Source: Bacteroides timonensis | GTDB taxonomy: Bacteria; Bacteroidota; Bacteroidia; Bacteroidales; Bacteroidaceae | DNA length: 64,000 bases | NCBI RefSeq assembly: GCF_000513195.1 | Contig: NZ_CBVI010000002.1 | Coordinates: 20,144-84,143, forward strand | Direction: 5' to 3' | In this document: piece by piece, positions 18,251 through 27,434 of the stretch | How the letters are laid out: the number at the start of each line of letters is the position of its first letter | How positions within the stretch are numbered: the stretch's first letter is position 1 | The notes under the pieces: model-generated | Databases searched by the model: none | What the model was told of the DNA's origin: nothing | Seen by the model: the letters and a program-made list of their open reading frames with translations, nothing else | Program-made: the position numbers and the translations under genes

Positions 18251-18979
18251 ATGAAATACGCATTAATAACAGGCGGAAGCCGAGGTATAGGACGTTCTGT
18301 CAGCATCAAGTTGGCAGCAATGGGATATACCGTGCTGATTAATTATCAAAGTAACGATAAGGAAGCGGCAAACACACTGCAATTAGTTCGTGAAAACGGA
18401 GGCGCCGGAGAATTATTGAAGTTCGATGTCACTGATCCAAAGGCAGTATCCGAAGCTTTAAATAACTGGAGCGAACAACACCCGGATGAATATATCGAGG
18501 TGCTGATAAATAATGCAGGCATCCGCAAAGACAATCTGATGCTTTGGATGACCGAAGCAGAATGGAGCGGGGTACTGAACACCAGCCTGAACGGCTTCTT
18601 TTATGTCACCCAGGCATTGCTTAAGAACATGCTTGTCAAACGTTTCGGACGCATTGTCAACATCGTTTCATTATCAGGAATCAAGGGCATGCCAGGACAA
18701 ACCAATTATTCTGCCGCCAAAGGAGGTGTCATTGCTGCTACCAAAGCATTAGCTCAGGAAGTGGCGAAGAAGCACGTGACCGTCAATGCGGTGGCTCCCG
18801 GATTCATCCGCACGGAAATGACCGAAGATATCAACGAGAACGAATGGAAAAAACATATCCCTGCCGGACGCTTCGGCGAACCGGAAGAAGTAGCTGATCT
18901 CGTAAGTTTCTTAGTATCTCCCAATGCATCTTATATTACAGGTGAGGTTATTTCAATCAATGGAGGACTGCATACATGA
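18251..18979 (+). CDS. 3-oxoacyl-ACP reductase (FabG/ApeQ-like SDR)
   Basis: NADPH-dependent ketoreductase for the growing polyketide. The 242-aa short-chain dehydrogenase has T-G-G-S-R-G-I-G (7-14), N-N-A-G (about 89-92), catalytic Ser in IVSLSG and Y-S-A-A-K (Tyr and Lys of the triad about 150-154), and the C-terminal S-x-Y-I-T-G-E-V-I-S-I-N-G-G. It begins at the base after the lyase stop and its own stop overlaps the next ATG by four bases, so it is part of the operon. Confidence 0.9.
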   Translation: MKYALITGGSRGIGRSVSIKLAAMGYTVLINYQSNDKEAANTLQLVRENGGAGELLKFDVTDPKAVSEALNNWSEQHPDEYIEVLINNAGIRKDNLMLWMTEAEWSGVLNTSLNGFFYVTQALLKNMLVKRFGRIVNIVSLSGIKGMPGQTNYSAAKGGVIAATKALAQEVAKKHVTVNAVAPGFIRTEMTEDINENEWKKHIPAGRFGEPEEVADLVSFLVSPNASYITGEVISINGGLHT

Positions 18980-20196
18980 GAAGAGTTGTCATTACAGGAA
19001 TGGGGATTTACTCATGCATAGGCAAAAACCTGAGCGAAGTAACAGACTCATTATATAACGGTAAATCGGGCATCGGCATTGATCCTCAACGGAAAGAGAT
19101 GGGATATCTGTCTGCACTGACCGGCTTGTTGGAGCGTCCTGATCTCAAAAAGATGCTGGACAGACGAAAACGTCTCTGCCTGCCTGAACAAGGAGAATAT
19201 GCCTATCTGGCAAGTGTGGAAGCCTTCAAAAATGCAGGTATTGATGAAGCATTCCTGGAAGCGAACGAAGTAGGAGTGCTCTATGGAAATGATAGTAGCA
19301 CTGCACCGATTATTAATGCTGTGGATATTATCCGGGAAAAGAAGAATACCGTTCTGGTAGGTTCCGGTTCTATCTTCCAGTCGATGAATTCAACTGTGTC
19401 GATGAACCTGTCGGTCATCTTTAAACTCAGAGGAGTAAACTTCACAATCTCCGGTGCTTGTGCAAGCGGTTCCCACGCCATTGGCATGGGATATCTGCTT
19501 ATCAAATCGGGATTGCAGGACTGTATTCTTTGTGGTGGCGCACAGGAAGTAAATCCATTCTCAGTGGGTAGTTTCGATGGGTTAAGCGCATTTTCCAACC
19601 GTGAAGCTGAACCCCAGAAAGCATCCAGACCTTTTGATAAAAGCAGGGACGGGCTTGTACCCAGTGGAGGTGGCGCCAGCCTGGTACTGGAAAGTTATGA
19701 ATCAGCTGTCAGGCGAGGAGCCCCCATACTGGCAGAAATTATCGGCTACGGTTTTTCATCCAACGGAGATCACATATCTGTTCCTAATATAGACGGGCCA
19801 AAGCGTTCATTGGAAATGGCCACTCGGAATGCCGGAATCGCATTGGATGAAATTAAATACATCAATGCGCACGCCACTTCTACACCAATAGGTGATTTGA
19901 ATGAAGCAAAAGCCATAGCGGAAGTATTTGAAGGACATCGCCCATACGTGACGTCCACCAAGTCTATGACCGGTCACGAAATGTGGATGGCAGGTGCCAG
20001 TGAAGTAATCTATTCTACTTTAATGATGCAAAATAACTTCATTGCTCCCAATCTGAATTTCGAAGAGCCGGATGAAGCATCTGCCCAACTTAATATCCCC
20101 ACCCAACGAGTAAATATGGAATTTGATACATTCCTCTCAAACTCATTCGGATTCGGAGGAACCAATTCTACATTAATTATTAAAAAAGTAAAGTAA
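18976..20196 (+). CDS. Beta-ketoacyl-ACP synthase, pigment elongation (KS 1)
   Basis: A 406-aa KAS I/II-type condensing enzyme. All catalytic residues are visible: Cys162 in S-G-A-C-A-S-G-S, His299 in N-A-H-A-T-S-T-P, Lys329 and His334 in T-K-S-M-T-G-H. It should therefore be active in decarboxylative condensation. Three more KS-like proteins are encoded in the operon. This one sits directly before the first acyl carrier protein, like ApeR- or ApeO-type enzymes of aryl polyene loci; which of those it equals cannot be decided by eye. Confidence 0.9.
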   Translation: MRRVVITGMGIYSCIGKNLSEVTDSLYNGKSGIGIDPQRKEMGYLSALTGLLERPDLKKMLDRRKRLCLPEQGEYAYLASVEAFKNAGIDEAFLEANEVGVLYGNDSSTAPIINAVDIIREKKNTVLVGSGSIFQSMNSTVSMNLSVIFKLRGVNFTISGACASGSHAIGMGYLLIKSGLQDCILCGGAQEVNPFSVGSFDGLSAFSNREAEPQKASRPFDKSRDGLVPSGGGASLVLESYESAVRRGAPILAEIIGYGFSSNGDHISVPNIDGPKRSLEMATRNAGIALDEIKYINAHATSTPIGDLNEAKAIAEVFEGHRPYVTSTKSMTGHEMWMAGASEVIYSTLMMQNNFIAPNLNFEEPDEASAQLNIPTQRVNMEFDTFLSNSFGFGGTNSTLIIKKVK

Positions 20197-20203
20197 TATA
20201 AGT

Positions 20204-20461
20204 ATGACCCACGAAGAAATCATTGAAAAGATAAGAGAAACCTTATCCGAGGAATTTGAAGTAGATATCGATCTTATCCAGCCTGATGCTCCGCTCATGC
20301 AAACCCTTGAGTTAGACAGTCTGGACTTGGTAGATATGGTAGTGTTGATTGAAAAGAACTTCGGTTTTAATGTAACCGGGCAAGATTTTGTCGGAATCAA
20401 AACGTTCCAGGACTTCTATAATCTCGTTATCACACGTATGGCCGAAAACAAAAACGAATAA
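20204..20461 (+). CDS. Acyl carrier protein (ACP 1)
   Basis: An 85-aa acidic four-helix carrier protein. Ser39 in L-D-S-L-D-L-V-D is the 4'-phosphopantetheine site. Starts 7 bases after the KS gene. One of two dissimilar ACPs in the operon, as in aryl polyene systems that use separate carriers for starter and extension. Confidence 0.9.
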   Translation: MTHEEIIEKIRETLSEEFEVDIDLIQPDAPLMQTLELDSLDLVDMVVLIEKNFGFNVTGQDFVGIKTFQDFYNLVITRMAENKNE

Positions 20462-20466
20462 ACAAG

Positions 20467-21351
20467 ATGTGGAAAGGTAAAACCCGTGGCGGTGTATCCG
20501 GATACCTGTTTTTCATTTACCTAATCAGGTATTGTGGTGTAAAAGCCGCTTATGGTTTTCTGTCTCTGATTGTTCTTTATTTTATTCCGTTCGCTCCGAA
20601 AGCAACAAAGAGTATCTGGCAATATGCCCGTCGTATCTTAAAACGGAACCGCATACAGTCGGTGGGACTATTACTGAATAACTATTATCGTTTGGGACAG
20701 ATACTTATAGACAAGGTAGCCATTGGAAATGGAATGATCGACAAGTATCATTTCAAATTCAACCACTATCAGGAGTTTCTAAATGTATTGGATGGAAATC
20801 AGGGAGTAATCATGATCGGTGCACATGTTGGTAATTGGGAAATCGGAACTCCCTTTTTCAATGACTACAGCAAGAAAATGAATGTGGTGATGTACGATGC
20901 CGAACATCAAAAGATTAAAGAAATACTGAAAAAGAACGGGCAGCAGCAACCTTACAAGATTATACCGGTCAACGAAGATAATCTGGCACATATATTTAAA
21001 ATTACAGAGGCACTGGATCATAAAGAATATGTCTGTTTTCAAGGAGACCGCTATCTGAATGCAGATAAACTGCTGACTTGCAAGTTCATGGGACACGAAG
21101 CACGTTTTCCAATCGGTCCTTTCCTATTGGCATCGCGGATGAAAGTTCCGGTAGTCTTCTATTTTGCCATGCGGGAGGCTAAACAAACCTATCATTTCCA
21201 TTTTATACTCGCGGAGCAAGTGTCCGGTTCGAAAGAGAAAAGAGCAGAACAATTATTATTGGAACAATATGTGAATGCTCTGGAAAAAATAATCGGCCAA
21301 TATCCCGAACAATGGTTTAACTATTATTCTTTCTGGAACCCGTCTGAATAA
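20467..21351 (+). CDS. LpxL/HtrB-like lysophospholipid acyltransferase
   Basis: A 294-aa inner-membrane acyltransferase of the LPLAT superfamily. It has an N-terminal hydrophobic stretch (about 13-43), the catalytic H-x4-E at His120/Glu125 (G-A-H-V-G-N-W-E), and FQGDRYLN-type block II near 185. Related enzymes add secondary acyl chains to lipid A, but lipid A housekeeping enzymes would not normally sit here. Its place inside the pigment operon suggests it attaches the polyene acyl group to a lipid carrier. This is inference. Confidence 0.82.
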   Translation: MWKGKTRGGVSGYLFFIYLIRYCGVKAAYGFLSLIVLYFIPFAPKATKSIWQYARRILKRNRIQSVGLLLNNYYRLGQILIDKVAIGNGMIDKYHFKFNHYQEFLNVLDGNQGVIMIGAHVGNWEIGTPFFNDYSKKMNVVMYDAEHQKIKEILKKNGQQQPYKIIPVNEDNLAHIFKITEALDHKEYVCFQGDRYLNADKLLTCKFMGHEARFPIGPFLLASRMKVPVVFYFAMREAKQTYHFHFILAEQVSGSKEKRAEQLLLEQYVNALEKIIGQYPEQWFNYYSFWNPSE

Positions 21352-21366
21352 ACAAAAATCAACAGA

Positions 21367-22452
21367 ATGAAACTATTCCCTTCATTACAAAAAAGATATG
21401 CCAAAGAGCGATTCACCGCTGTGCAAGCACAGCGATTGGCCCAGGAAATCGCTTTTGGCCCCGTCGTATTTCAGGTCTCACGCCTGATGCTGAAATTCGG
21501 TATTTTCCGCCTGCTATCCGATAATCGGGAAGGTCTGTCACTGGAACAGATCAGCCAGAAAACCGAATTATCCAGATATGCAGCACAAGTTCTACTGGAA
21601 GCCTCCCTCACCATAGGTACTGTATTGGTAAAAGACGATCAATATATACTGGCAAAGGCCGGATGGTTCCTGTTGAACGATGAGATGGCACAAGTGAACA
21701 TGAATTTTAATCAGGACGTCAATTACAAAGGTCTGTTCCACCTGGAAGAAGCGTTGGTAAATGGCCGCCCCGAAGGTTTGAAAGAACTGGGAGACTGGCC
21801 TACTATTTACGAGGGATTATCCGACTTACCCGGGCAGGCACAGAAAAGTTGGTTCGGCTTCGACCATTTTTATTCGGACAATTCTTTCGATCAGGCACTC
21901 GAAATCGTATTCAGCCACTCTCCCCGAACTCTGCTTGATGTAGGAGGCAATACAGGTAGATGGGCTACCAAATGTGTGCAATACAACAAGCAAGTAGAAG
22001 TTACCATTATGGATTTACCTCAACAACTGGAAATGATGAAGCAAAAGACGGAAAAAATTTCCGGCCACGAGCGTATTCATGGACATGGTGTAAATCTTCT
22101 CGATGAAAATGTACCTTTCCCGAAAGGTTTTGATGCGATCTGGATGAGTCAGTTTCTGGATTGTTTTTCCGAGAAAGAAGTTATCAGTATACTCTCACGG
22201 GCTGCTCAGTCCATGTCTACAGAAGGGCGACTCTACATCATGGAAACATTCTGGGACCGACAGAAGTTCGAAACTGCTGCCTACTGCCTGACACAGATCA
22301 GTATATACTTTACTGCTATGGCAAATGGTAACAGCAAAATGTATCACTCCGACGATATGGCACGGTGCATTCAAGAATCAGGGCTGGAAATAGAAGAAAT
22401 ATATGATAACCTGGGATTGGGACACAGTATTGTAAAATGTAAACTGAAATGA
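21367..22452 (+). CDS. SAM-dependent methyltransferase with winged-helix domain
   Basis: A 361-aa class I methyltransferase of the plant-type O-methyltransferase family. N-terminal winged-helix dimerisation domain (about 15-100) is followed by the SAM-binding loop L-L-D-V-G-G-N-T-G-R-W (189-199) and an acidic post-II region. It could methylate the phenolic oxygen or ring of the coumaroyl head group, a known modification of aryl polyenes and flexirubins. It overlaps the next gene by four bases (ATGA). Confidence 0.82.
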   Translation: MKLFPSLQKRYAKERFTAVQAQRLAQEIAFGPVVFQVSRLMLKFGIFRLLSDNREGLSLEQISQKTELSRYAAQVLLEASLTIGTVLVKDDQYILAKAGWFLLNDEMAQVNMNFNQDVNYKGLFHLEEALVNGRPEGLKELGDWPTIYEGLSDLPGQAQKSWFGFDHFYSDNSFDQALEIVFSHSPRTLLDVGGNTGRWATKCVQYNKQVEVTIMDLPQQLEMMKQKTEKISGHERIHGHGVNLLDENVPFPKGFDAIWMSQFLDCFSEKEVISILSRAAQSMSTEGRLYIMETFWDRQKFETAAYCLTQISIYFTAMANGNSKMYHSDDMARCIQESGLEIEEIYDNLGLGHSIVKCKLK

Positions 22453-22883
22453 AAAGAACTCCTATCATATCCGGTGAAGGAATCCTGAACCTGATACCAC
22501 AACGACCGCCAATCGTTATGGTAGACTCATTCTGTGGCATTGAAGATAATTGTTCCTATTCAGGTCTCACAGTCACTGACGATAATATCTTCTGCCAGGA
22601 AGGCAAATTGCAGGAAGCAGGTATTATTGAACACATAGCCCAATCGGCAGCGGCACGGATCGGATATATCTATTTACAGAAAAATGAACCGGTACCCTTA
22701 GGCTTTATCGGTTCGGTAGATAAATTAACCCTTCATCGTTTACCGGAGACAGGACAGGAATTATCCACTGAAATTACGGTTATTCAAGAGGTATTCGACA
22801 TTACTTTGGTATCTGCTTGTGTAAGTACTACGGAAGGAGTGATTGCAGAATGTAGGATGAAAATATTTTTAGATAAGAAATGA
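22449..22883 (+). CDS. ApeP-like hotdog-fold 3-hydroxyacyl-ACP dehydratase
   Basis: A 144-aa hotdog protein. It lacks the classic FabZ G-H-F-P but has the second motif E-H-I-A-Q (Glu61, Gln65), the pattern I associate with ApeP-type dehydratases. In characterised aryl polyene systems ApeP works with an ApeI partner, and an ApeI-like gene is present downstream at 29270. Together they would dehydrate the 3-hydroxy intermediate to the trans double bond. Overlaps both neighbours by four bases. Confidence 0.75.
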   Translation: MKRTPIISGEGILNLIPQRPPIVMVDSFCGIEDNCSYSGLTVTDDNIFCQEGKLQEAGIIEHIAQSAAARIGYIYLQKNEPVPLGFIGSVDKLTLHRLPETGQELSTEITVIQEVFDITLVSACVSTTEGVIAECRMKIFLDKK

Positions 22884-23323
22884 GGCAAAAAACGAATCTG
22901 CATACACCTGCACTCATTGACCGCACCACAATAAAGGTACGTTTCAGTGAAATAGACTCCATGCAAATCGTATGGCATGGTGAATATGTACGCTATTTTG
23001 AGGATGGAAGAGAGTCTTTCGGAAAGCATTATAGTTTAGGATATATGGACATCTACAGTGAAGGATATATGGTACCCATCGTTGAATTAAATTGCCAATT
23101 TAAGCAATCCTTATCCTTCGGTGAAGAAGTTATCATTGAAACCCGATACATTTCTTGTGAAGCTGCCAAGATTAAATTCGAATATGTACTATATCGGGCT
23201 ACAGACAACAATATCGTTGCTACCGGAAGTACGACTCAGGTTTTTCTAAATACTAACAGGGAGCTGGAGTTAGCAACTCCGGCCTTTTATCAGGAATGGA
23301 AAAGGAAATGGAACATTCTATAA
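22880..23323 (+). CDS. 4HBT/YbgC-like acyl thioesterase
   Basis: A 147-aa hotdog thioesterase. The motif F-S-E-I-D-S-M-Q-I-V-W-H-G-E-Y-V-R-Y-F-E-D-G-R near residues 21-43 contains the family Asp and the aromatic/Tyr-Glu helix. Likely hydrolyses coumaroyl- or polyenoyl-thioesters, either for product release or proofreading. The stop lies inside the following KS gene, so these are translationally coupled. Confidence 0.8.
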   Translation: MRQKTNLHTPALIDRTTIKVRFSEIDSMQIVWHGEYVRYFEDGRESFGKHYSLGYMDIYSEGYMVPIVELNCQFKQSLSFGEEVIIETRYISCEAAKIKFEYVLYRATDNNIVATGSTTQVFLNTNRELELATPAFYQEWKRKWNIL

Positions 23324-25032
23324 CTGTATATATCACAGCTGATACTCTGATTAGTTCTTTAGGAGCAACTACCCGGGAGAATATAAAAGCAATCCGGGAA
23401 TATCGGAGCGGAATCACCAGGCATGAAGCAGGAATCATATCTGATACTTCTATATTAGCTGCCACGATTCAACCGGAACAATGGGAAAGAGCAAAGAAAT
23501 TGGGTACGTACACACGCTTGGAACAACTATTCATACTTGCCATTCAGGATATTCTGTCCCATTCCGAAATGAATCTGGCGGATAAAGACTGCGGCCTCAT
23601 CCTATCCACTACTAAAGGTAATATCGACCTGTTGGCCAATCATCCCGACGACCTTGATATCAGAGTTCATCTATGGGAAATGGGAAGAAGAATAAGCGAA
23701 TATTTTCAGGCCGGCAACCGGGTAGAAGTTATTTCTAATGCCTGCATATCAGGAGTATCCGCTTTGGTTGTAGCAAAGCGGTGGATCGAATCCGGCAAAT
23801 ACAAGAAAGTCATAGTAGCGGGAGGTGATATCCTCTCCCACTTCATTACCAGCGGATTTCTATCTTTCAGATCCATCAGTTCCGAAAGATGCCGCCCTTA
23901 TGATGCCCGGAGAGACGGACTCAATTTAGGAGAGGCCTGTGGTGCTATCCTGCTGAGTTCGGAAGGAAACGATACGGATATCATCCTGTCCGGAGGAGCC
24001 ATTAGTAACGATGCCAATCATATTTCAGGCCCGTCACGTACAGGAGACGGACTTTACTTCGCCATACGGCAGGCCATGGAAGAAGCCGCACTCCTTGCCG
24101 AAGACGTTAGTTTCATGAATACACATGGAACGGCTACTGTCTATAACGATGAAATGGAATCGAAAGCTATTCATTTAGCCGGATTGGAAACCGTTCCGGT
24201 TCATAGTTTGAAATCTTATTTCGGTCATACTTTAGGGGCATCGGGAGTGATTGAATCTATTATCTGTATTCACGAACTAAAGGAAAACGTACTATTCGGC
24301 ACATTAGGCTATGAAAAGCCCGGTGTCAGCATGCCTATTCTGGTGCAAGCTGACCATCAGGAAATACCCATGAAGCATTGTATCAAAACAGCATCCGGTT
24401 TCGGAGGTTGTAATGCTGCTATCGTATTGACACTTCCCGCATATCAGAAACAGTCCTCAAGAGTACAATCACTGGTGACAGTTCATACAACCGCAACTGT
24501 TTCCATTGAGAATAGCTGTTTAAGTATGAATGGAGAGACCGTTTTTTCATCATCTGCCCCAAACTTTGCGCAGTTTATCCGCGAAGCATATAAAAATACA
24601 GGCGGAAGTAACATGAAATTCTACAAAATGGACGACCTTTGCAAACTGGGATATACTGCTGTTGAATATCTGTTAAAGGAGAAAAACTTTCAACCGGAAG
24701 AAATAGGTATATTGCTGGTTAATGCTGCCGCCTCACTGAATACGGATATTCGTCATCAGATGATTATCAATCAGGAAGGTGACCATGCAGCCAGTCCGAC
24801 GGTATTTGTATACACTCTGCCTAACGTTGTAGCAGGTGAGATATGTATCCGTCATAAAATACAAGGAGAAAATACTTTCTTCATAGAAAAAGAATTCGAT
24901 GCGGACAAATTGGAAGAATATGCACGAATTGTAATGAAGAAAGGTAATTTAAAAGCTTGCATCACCGGATGGTGCAACCTTTTAATGGAAGAGTATAAAG
25001 CTGATTTTAAACTAATAGAAGTACAACATTGA
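23296..25032 (+). CDS. Ketosynthase fused to a degenerate KS-like domain (KS 2)
   Basis: 578 aa, about 170 longer than a normal KS. Residues 1-382 are a complete ketosynthase with Cys150 (S-N-A-C-I-S-G), His277 (N-T-H-G-T-A), Lys306 and His311 (L-K-S-Y-F-G-H), so it should be active. Residues about 390-578 add a tail with I-L-L-V-N-A-A-A-S and S-P-T-V-F-V-Y-T-L-P-N-V-V-A-G-E, resembling the N-terminal half of KS proteins (Ketoacyl-synt_2 type) but without an active-site Cys. The tail may act as a built-in chain-length or docking domain. ATG 23308 is an alternative start. Confidence 0.82.
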   Translation: MEKEMEHSITVYITADTLISSLGATTRENIKAIREYRSGITRHEAGIISDTSILAATIQPEQWERAKKLGTYTRLEQLFILAIQDILSHSEMNLADKDCGLILSTTKGNIDLLANHPDDLDIRVHLWEMGRRISEYFQAGNRVEVISNACISGVSALVVAKRWIESGKYKKVIVAGGDILSHFITSGFLSFRSISSERCRPYDARRDGLNLGEACGAILLSSEGNDTDIILSGGAISNDANHISGPSRTGDGLYFAIRQAMEEAALLAEDVSFMNTHGTATVYNDEMESKAIHLAGLETVPVHSLKSYFGHTLGASGVIESIICIHELKENVLFGTLGYEKPGVSMPILVQADHQEIPMKHCIKTASGFGGCNAAIVLTLPAYQKQSSRVQSLVTVHTTATVSIENSCLSMNGETVFSSSAPNFAQFIREAYKNTGGSNMKFYKMDDLCKLGYTAVEYLLKEKNFQPEEIGILLVNAAASLNTDIRHQMIINQEGDHAASPTVFVYTLPNVVAGEICIRHKIQGENTFFIEKEFDADKLEEYARIVMKKGNLKACITGWCNLLMEEYKADFKLIEVQH

Positions 25033-25033
25033 T

Positions 25034-25294
25034 ATGGAAGAATTAATAGAAAAACTAAAAAGAGAATTAATAGAAGAACTGAATCTTGAAGAAGTCACAC
25101 CCGAAGAGATTGATCCCAATGAGCCTCTGTTTGGTGACGGTGGTTTAGGACTTGATTCTATTGACGCACTTGAAATTATTCTTATTTTAGAGCGTAACTA
25201 TGGAATCAAAATAAAGAATCCTGCAGAAGGGAAACAGATTTTCTACTCAATACGTACATTAGCTAACTATATCTCTGAAAATCAGAAACAATGA
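25034..25294 (+). CDS. Acyl carrier protein (ACP 2)
   Basis: An 86-aa carrier protein with Ser42 in G-L-D-S-I-D-A-L-E as the phosphopantetheine site. The N-terminal Lys/Glu-rich helix differs from ACP 1. Starts one base after the KS 2 stop and overlaps the KS 3 start by four bases. Confidence 0.9.
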   Translation: MEELIEKLKRELIEELNLEEVTPEEIDPNEPLFGDGGLGLDSIDALEIILILERNYGIKIKNPAEGKQIFYSIRTLANYISENQKQ

Positions 25295-26481
25295 AGATAT
25301 ATGTAACCGGTTTAGGTGTTGTTTCAGGTATTGGTCTGGGTGTTGCAGAAAATATAGCTTCACTCAGGAAACATCAGCATGGTATGGGGAAAGTAACCCT
25401 TTTCCCAACGGAACTGAATGTACCCGTATCAGAAGTAAAATACAGTAATGAAGAACTAAAACGGTTACTCTCTTTAGATATACAAAAAACGTTTTCCCGG
25501 ACAGCCTTATTAGGCATGTTAGCTGCCCGGGAAGCAGTCGATGACGCCCGGTTAGATTTGAATTCTTTGCGTGTAGGTCTCATATCTTCCACCTCTGTAG
25601 GTGGTATGGATTTGAGTGAACATTTCTACAATGCCTTTAAAAAAGACAATAGAAAAGGAAGATTACGGGAAGTCATCTCTCATGACTGCGGCGCAAGTAC
25701 TGAAATGATAGCGGATTATCTGAAAGTAAATGACTTTGTAACCACTATCAGTACAGCCTGTTCATCAGCTGCTAATGCTATCATGTTAGGAGCCCGCATG
25801 ATCAGGAATGGCCAACTGGACGCTGCCATTGTAGGAGGTACAGATGCCTTATGCAAGTTTACCCTCAACGGTTTCAACTCACTTATGATTTTGGATAAGG
25901 AACACTGCCGTCCTTTTGACGCATCCCGTGCAGGCCTCAACTTAGGAGAAGGAGCCGGATATATTGTCCTTCAATCAGAGAAATTACTCCGGAAAGAGTC
26001 TTATTGCTTATTAAGCGGATATTCGAATGTGAATGAAGCTTTTCATCAGACCGGCAGTTCACCCGAAGGAAACGGACCATTCTGGTCTATGACAGAAGCC
26101 ATAGCTAAGAGTGAAATTCCTCCCGAAGAGATTGATTATATCAATGTACATGGCACAGGAACTCCAAGTAATGATCTTTCAGAAGGACTTGCTATCCGGC
26201 GGATTTTTGGTGATAAAATACCTCCGTTCAGTTCTGTCAAAGCGTTTATTGGTCATACATTAGGAGCTTCGGAAGGAATTGAAGCGGTTTATTCTGTTCT
26301 CTCCGTATATCATGGTTGCATCTATCCCAATCTGAACTTCAAAGAACCTATAGGAGAAAACAAGTTGATGCCCGAAACCTCATTCCGCGAGGGACTACCC
26401 ATTCGTAATGTACTATCGAATTCATTTGGATTCGGTGGAAATGATTCTTCGATCCTGTTTTCCACATTAAAAGAGAGATGA
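25291..26481 (+). CDS. Beta-ketoacyl-ACP synthase (KS 3)
   Basis: A 396-aa KS with intact Cys157 (T-A-C-S-S-A), His287 (N-V-H-G-T-G-T-P), Lys317 and His322 (V-K-A-F-I-G-H). T-A-C-S-S-A and V-H-G-T-G-T resemble type II polyketide KS-alpha enzymes. The next gene, overlapping by four bases, encodes a KS-like protein without the active-site Cys, so this pair is the likely KS/chain-length-factor heterodimer of the polyene synthase. Confidence 0.9.
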   Translation: MKIYVTGLGVVSGIGLGVAENIASLRKHQHGMGKVTLFPTELNVPVSEVKYSNEELKRLLSLDIQKTFSRTALLGMLAAREAVDDARLDLNSLRVGLISSTSVGGMDLSEHFYNAFKKDNRKGRLREVISHDCGASTEMIADYLKVNDFVTTISTACSSAANAIMLGARMIRNGQLDAAIVGGTDALCKFTLNGFNSLMILDKEHCRPFDASRAGLNLGEGAGYIVLQSEKLLRKESYCLLSGYSNVNEAFHQTGSSPEGNGPFWSMTEAIAKSEIPPEEIDYINVHGTGTPSNDLSEGLAIRRIFGDKIPPFSSVKAFIGHTLGASEGIEAVYSVLSVYHGCIYPNLNFKEPIGENKLMPETSFREGLPIRNVLSNSFGFGGNDSSILFSTLKER

Positions 26482-27434
26482 TGCTACCTGTCTATATCAA
26501 TCATATTGCTTCTATTCACGCGGATACTGCTTCCGGAGAATCCCCTTATTTATCCGCCAACGAACCGGACTACAAGAGTATTATCACAAATGCCGCACTA
26601 CGGAGGCGTATGAGCCGGATCATCAAAATGGGAGTTGCATGCGGACTGGAATGTATCAGTACCCTACCTTCCGAAAAAGTACATGCGATCATCACCGCAA
26701 CCGGACTCGGATGCCTGGCAGATACAGAGAAGTTCCTGAATACAATCATTGAGAATGAAGAACAACTACTGAATCCGACACCCTTTATCCAGTCAACCTT
26801 CAACACCATCGGAGCCCAAATAGCATTACTCCGCCAGATACACGCTTACAACATGACGTATGTGCATCGGGGATTAAGTTTCGAAAGTGCACTATTGGAC
26901 GGTATGATGAGAATCTGGGAAGGTGATGAAAATGTCCTTGTAGGAGCTATTGATGAGATTACCCCTAACAGTCACACTATACAACAACGTCTGGGACTGC
27001 TAAGGGGCATACAAGCAGGCGAAGGTGCTCAGTTCTTCCTGCTGGGACGAGAAGCCACCGAATCCACATTAGCAGAACTTGCCGGTATATCAACTTTTAT
27101 TCATGCGAACAGTACACAGGAAGTAGCTGAAAAGATTCATCGCTTTTTGCAAAGCAACCGATTAACAGCCGGACAAGTCGATTGGTTTGTTACCGGTAAA
27201 AATGGAAACCCGAAAGAAGATACCCTGTATACTGATTTAGAAAACAGCCTGTTTCCCACAGCAGCATATACCACCTTTAAGAATGAATGTGGTGAATATC
27301 CTACAGCATCTTCCTTTGCTTTATGGAAAGTGGCTAAAACTTTTGAAGAGAATCTAAATCCGGGACAGACAGCTCTGATATATAATCATTATCACTTCAT
27401 TAACCATTCACTTATTTTAATCCGGAAAAAATAA
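26478..27434 (+). CDS. Catalytically dead KS-like protein, probable chain-length factor
   Basis: A 318-aa protein related to ketosynthases but shortened and without a catalytic triad. The segment T-P-F-I-Q-S-T-F-N-T-I-G matches the KS dimer region, yet where the Cys should lie the sequence reads Y-V-H-R-G-L-S-F-E-S-A, with no Cys. Family logic makes it the partner of KS 3, as ApeC is for ApeO. Role in fixing polyene length is inference. It overlaps both neighbours and must be co-translated. Confidence 0.75.
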   Translation: MMLPVYINHIASIHADTASGESPYLSANEPDYKSIITNAALRRRMSRIIKMGVACGLECISTLPSEKVHAIITATGLGCLADTEKFLNTIIENEEQLLNPTPFIQSTFNTIGAQIALLRQIHAYNMTYVHRGLSFESALLDGMMRIWEGDENVLVGAIDEITPNSHTIQQRLGLLRGIQAGEGAQFFLLGREATESTLAELAGISTFIHANSTQEVAEKIHRFLQSNRLTAGQVDWFVTGKNGNPKEDTLYTDLENSLFPTAAYTTFKNECGEYPTASSFALWKVAKTFEENLNPGQTALIYNHYHFINHSLILIRKK

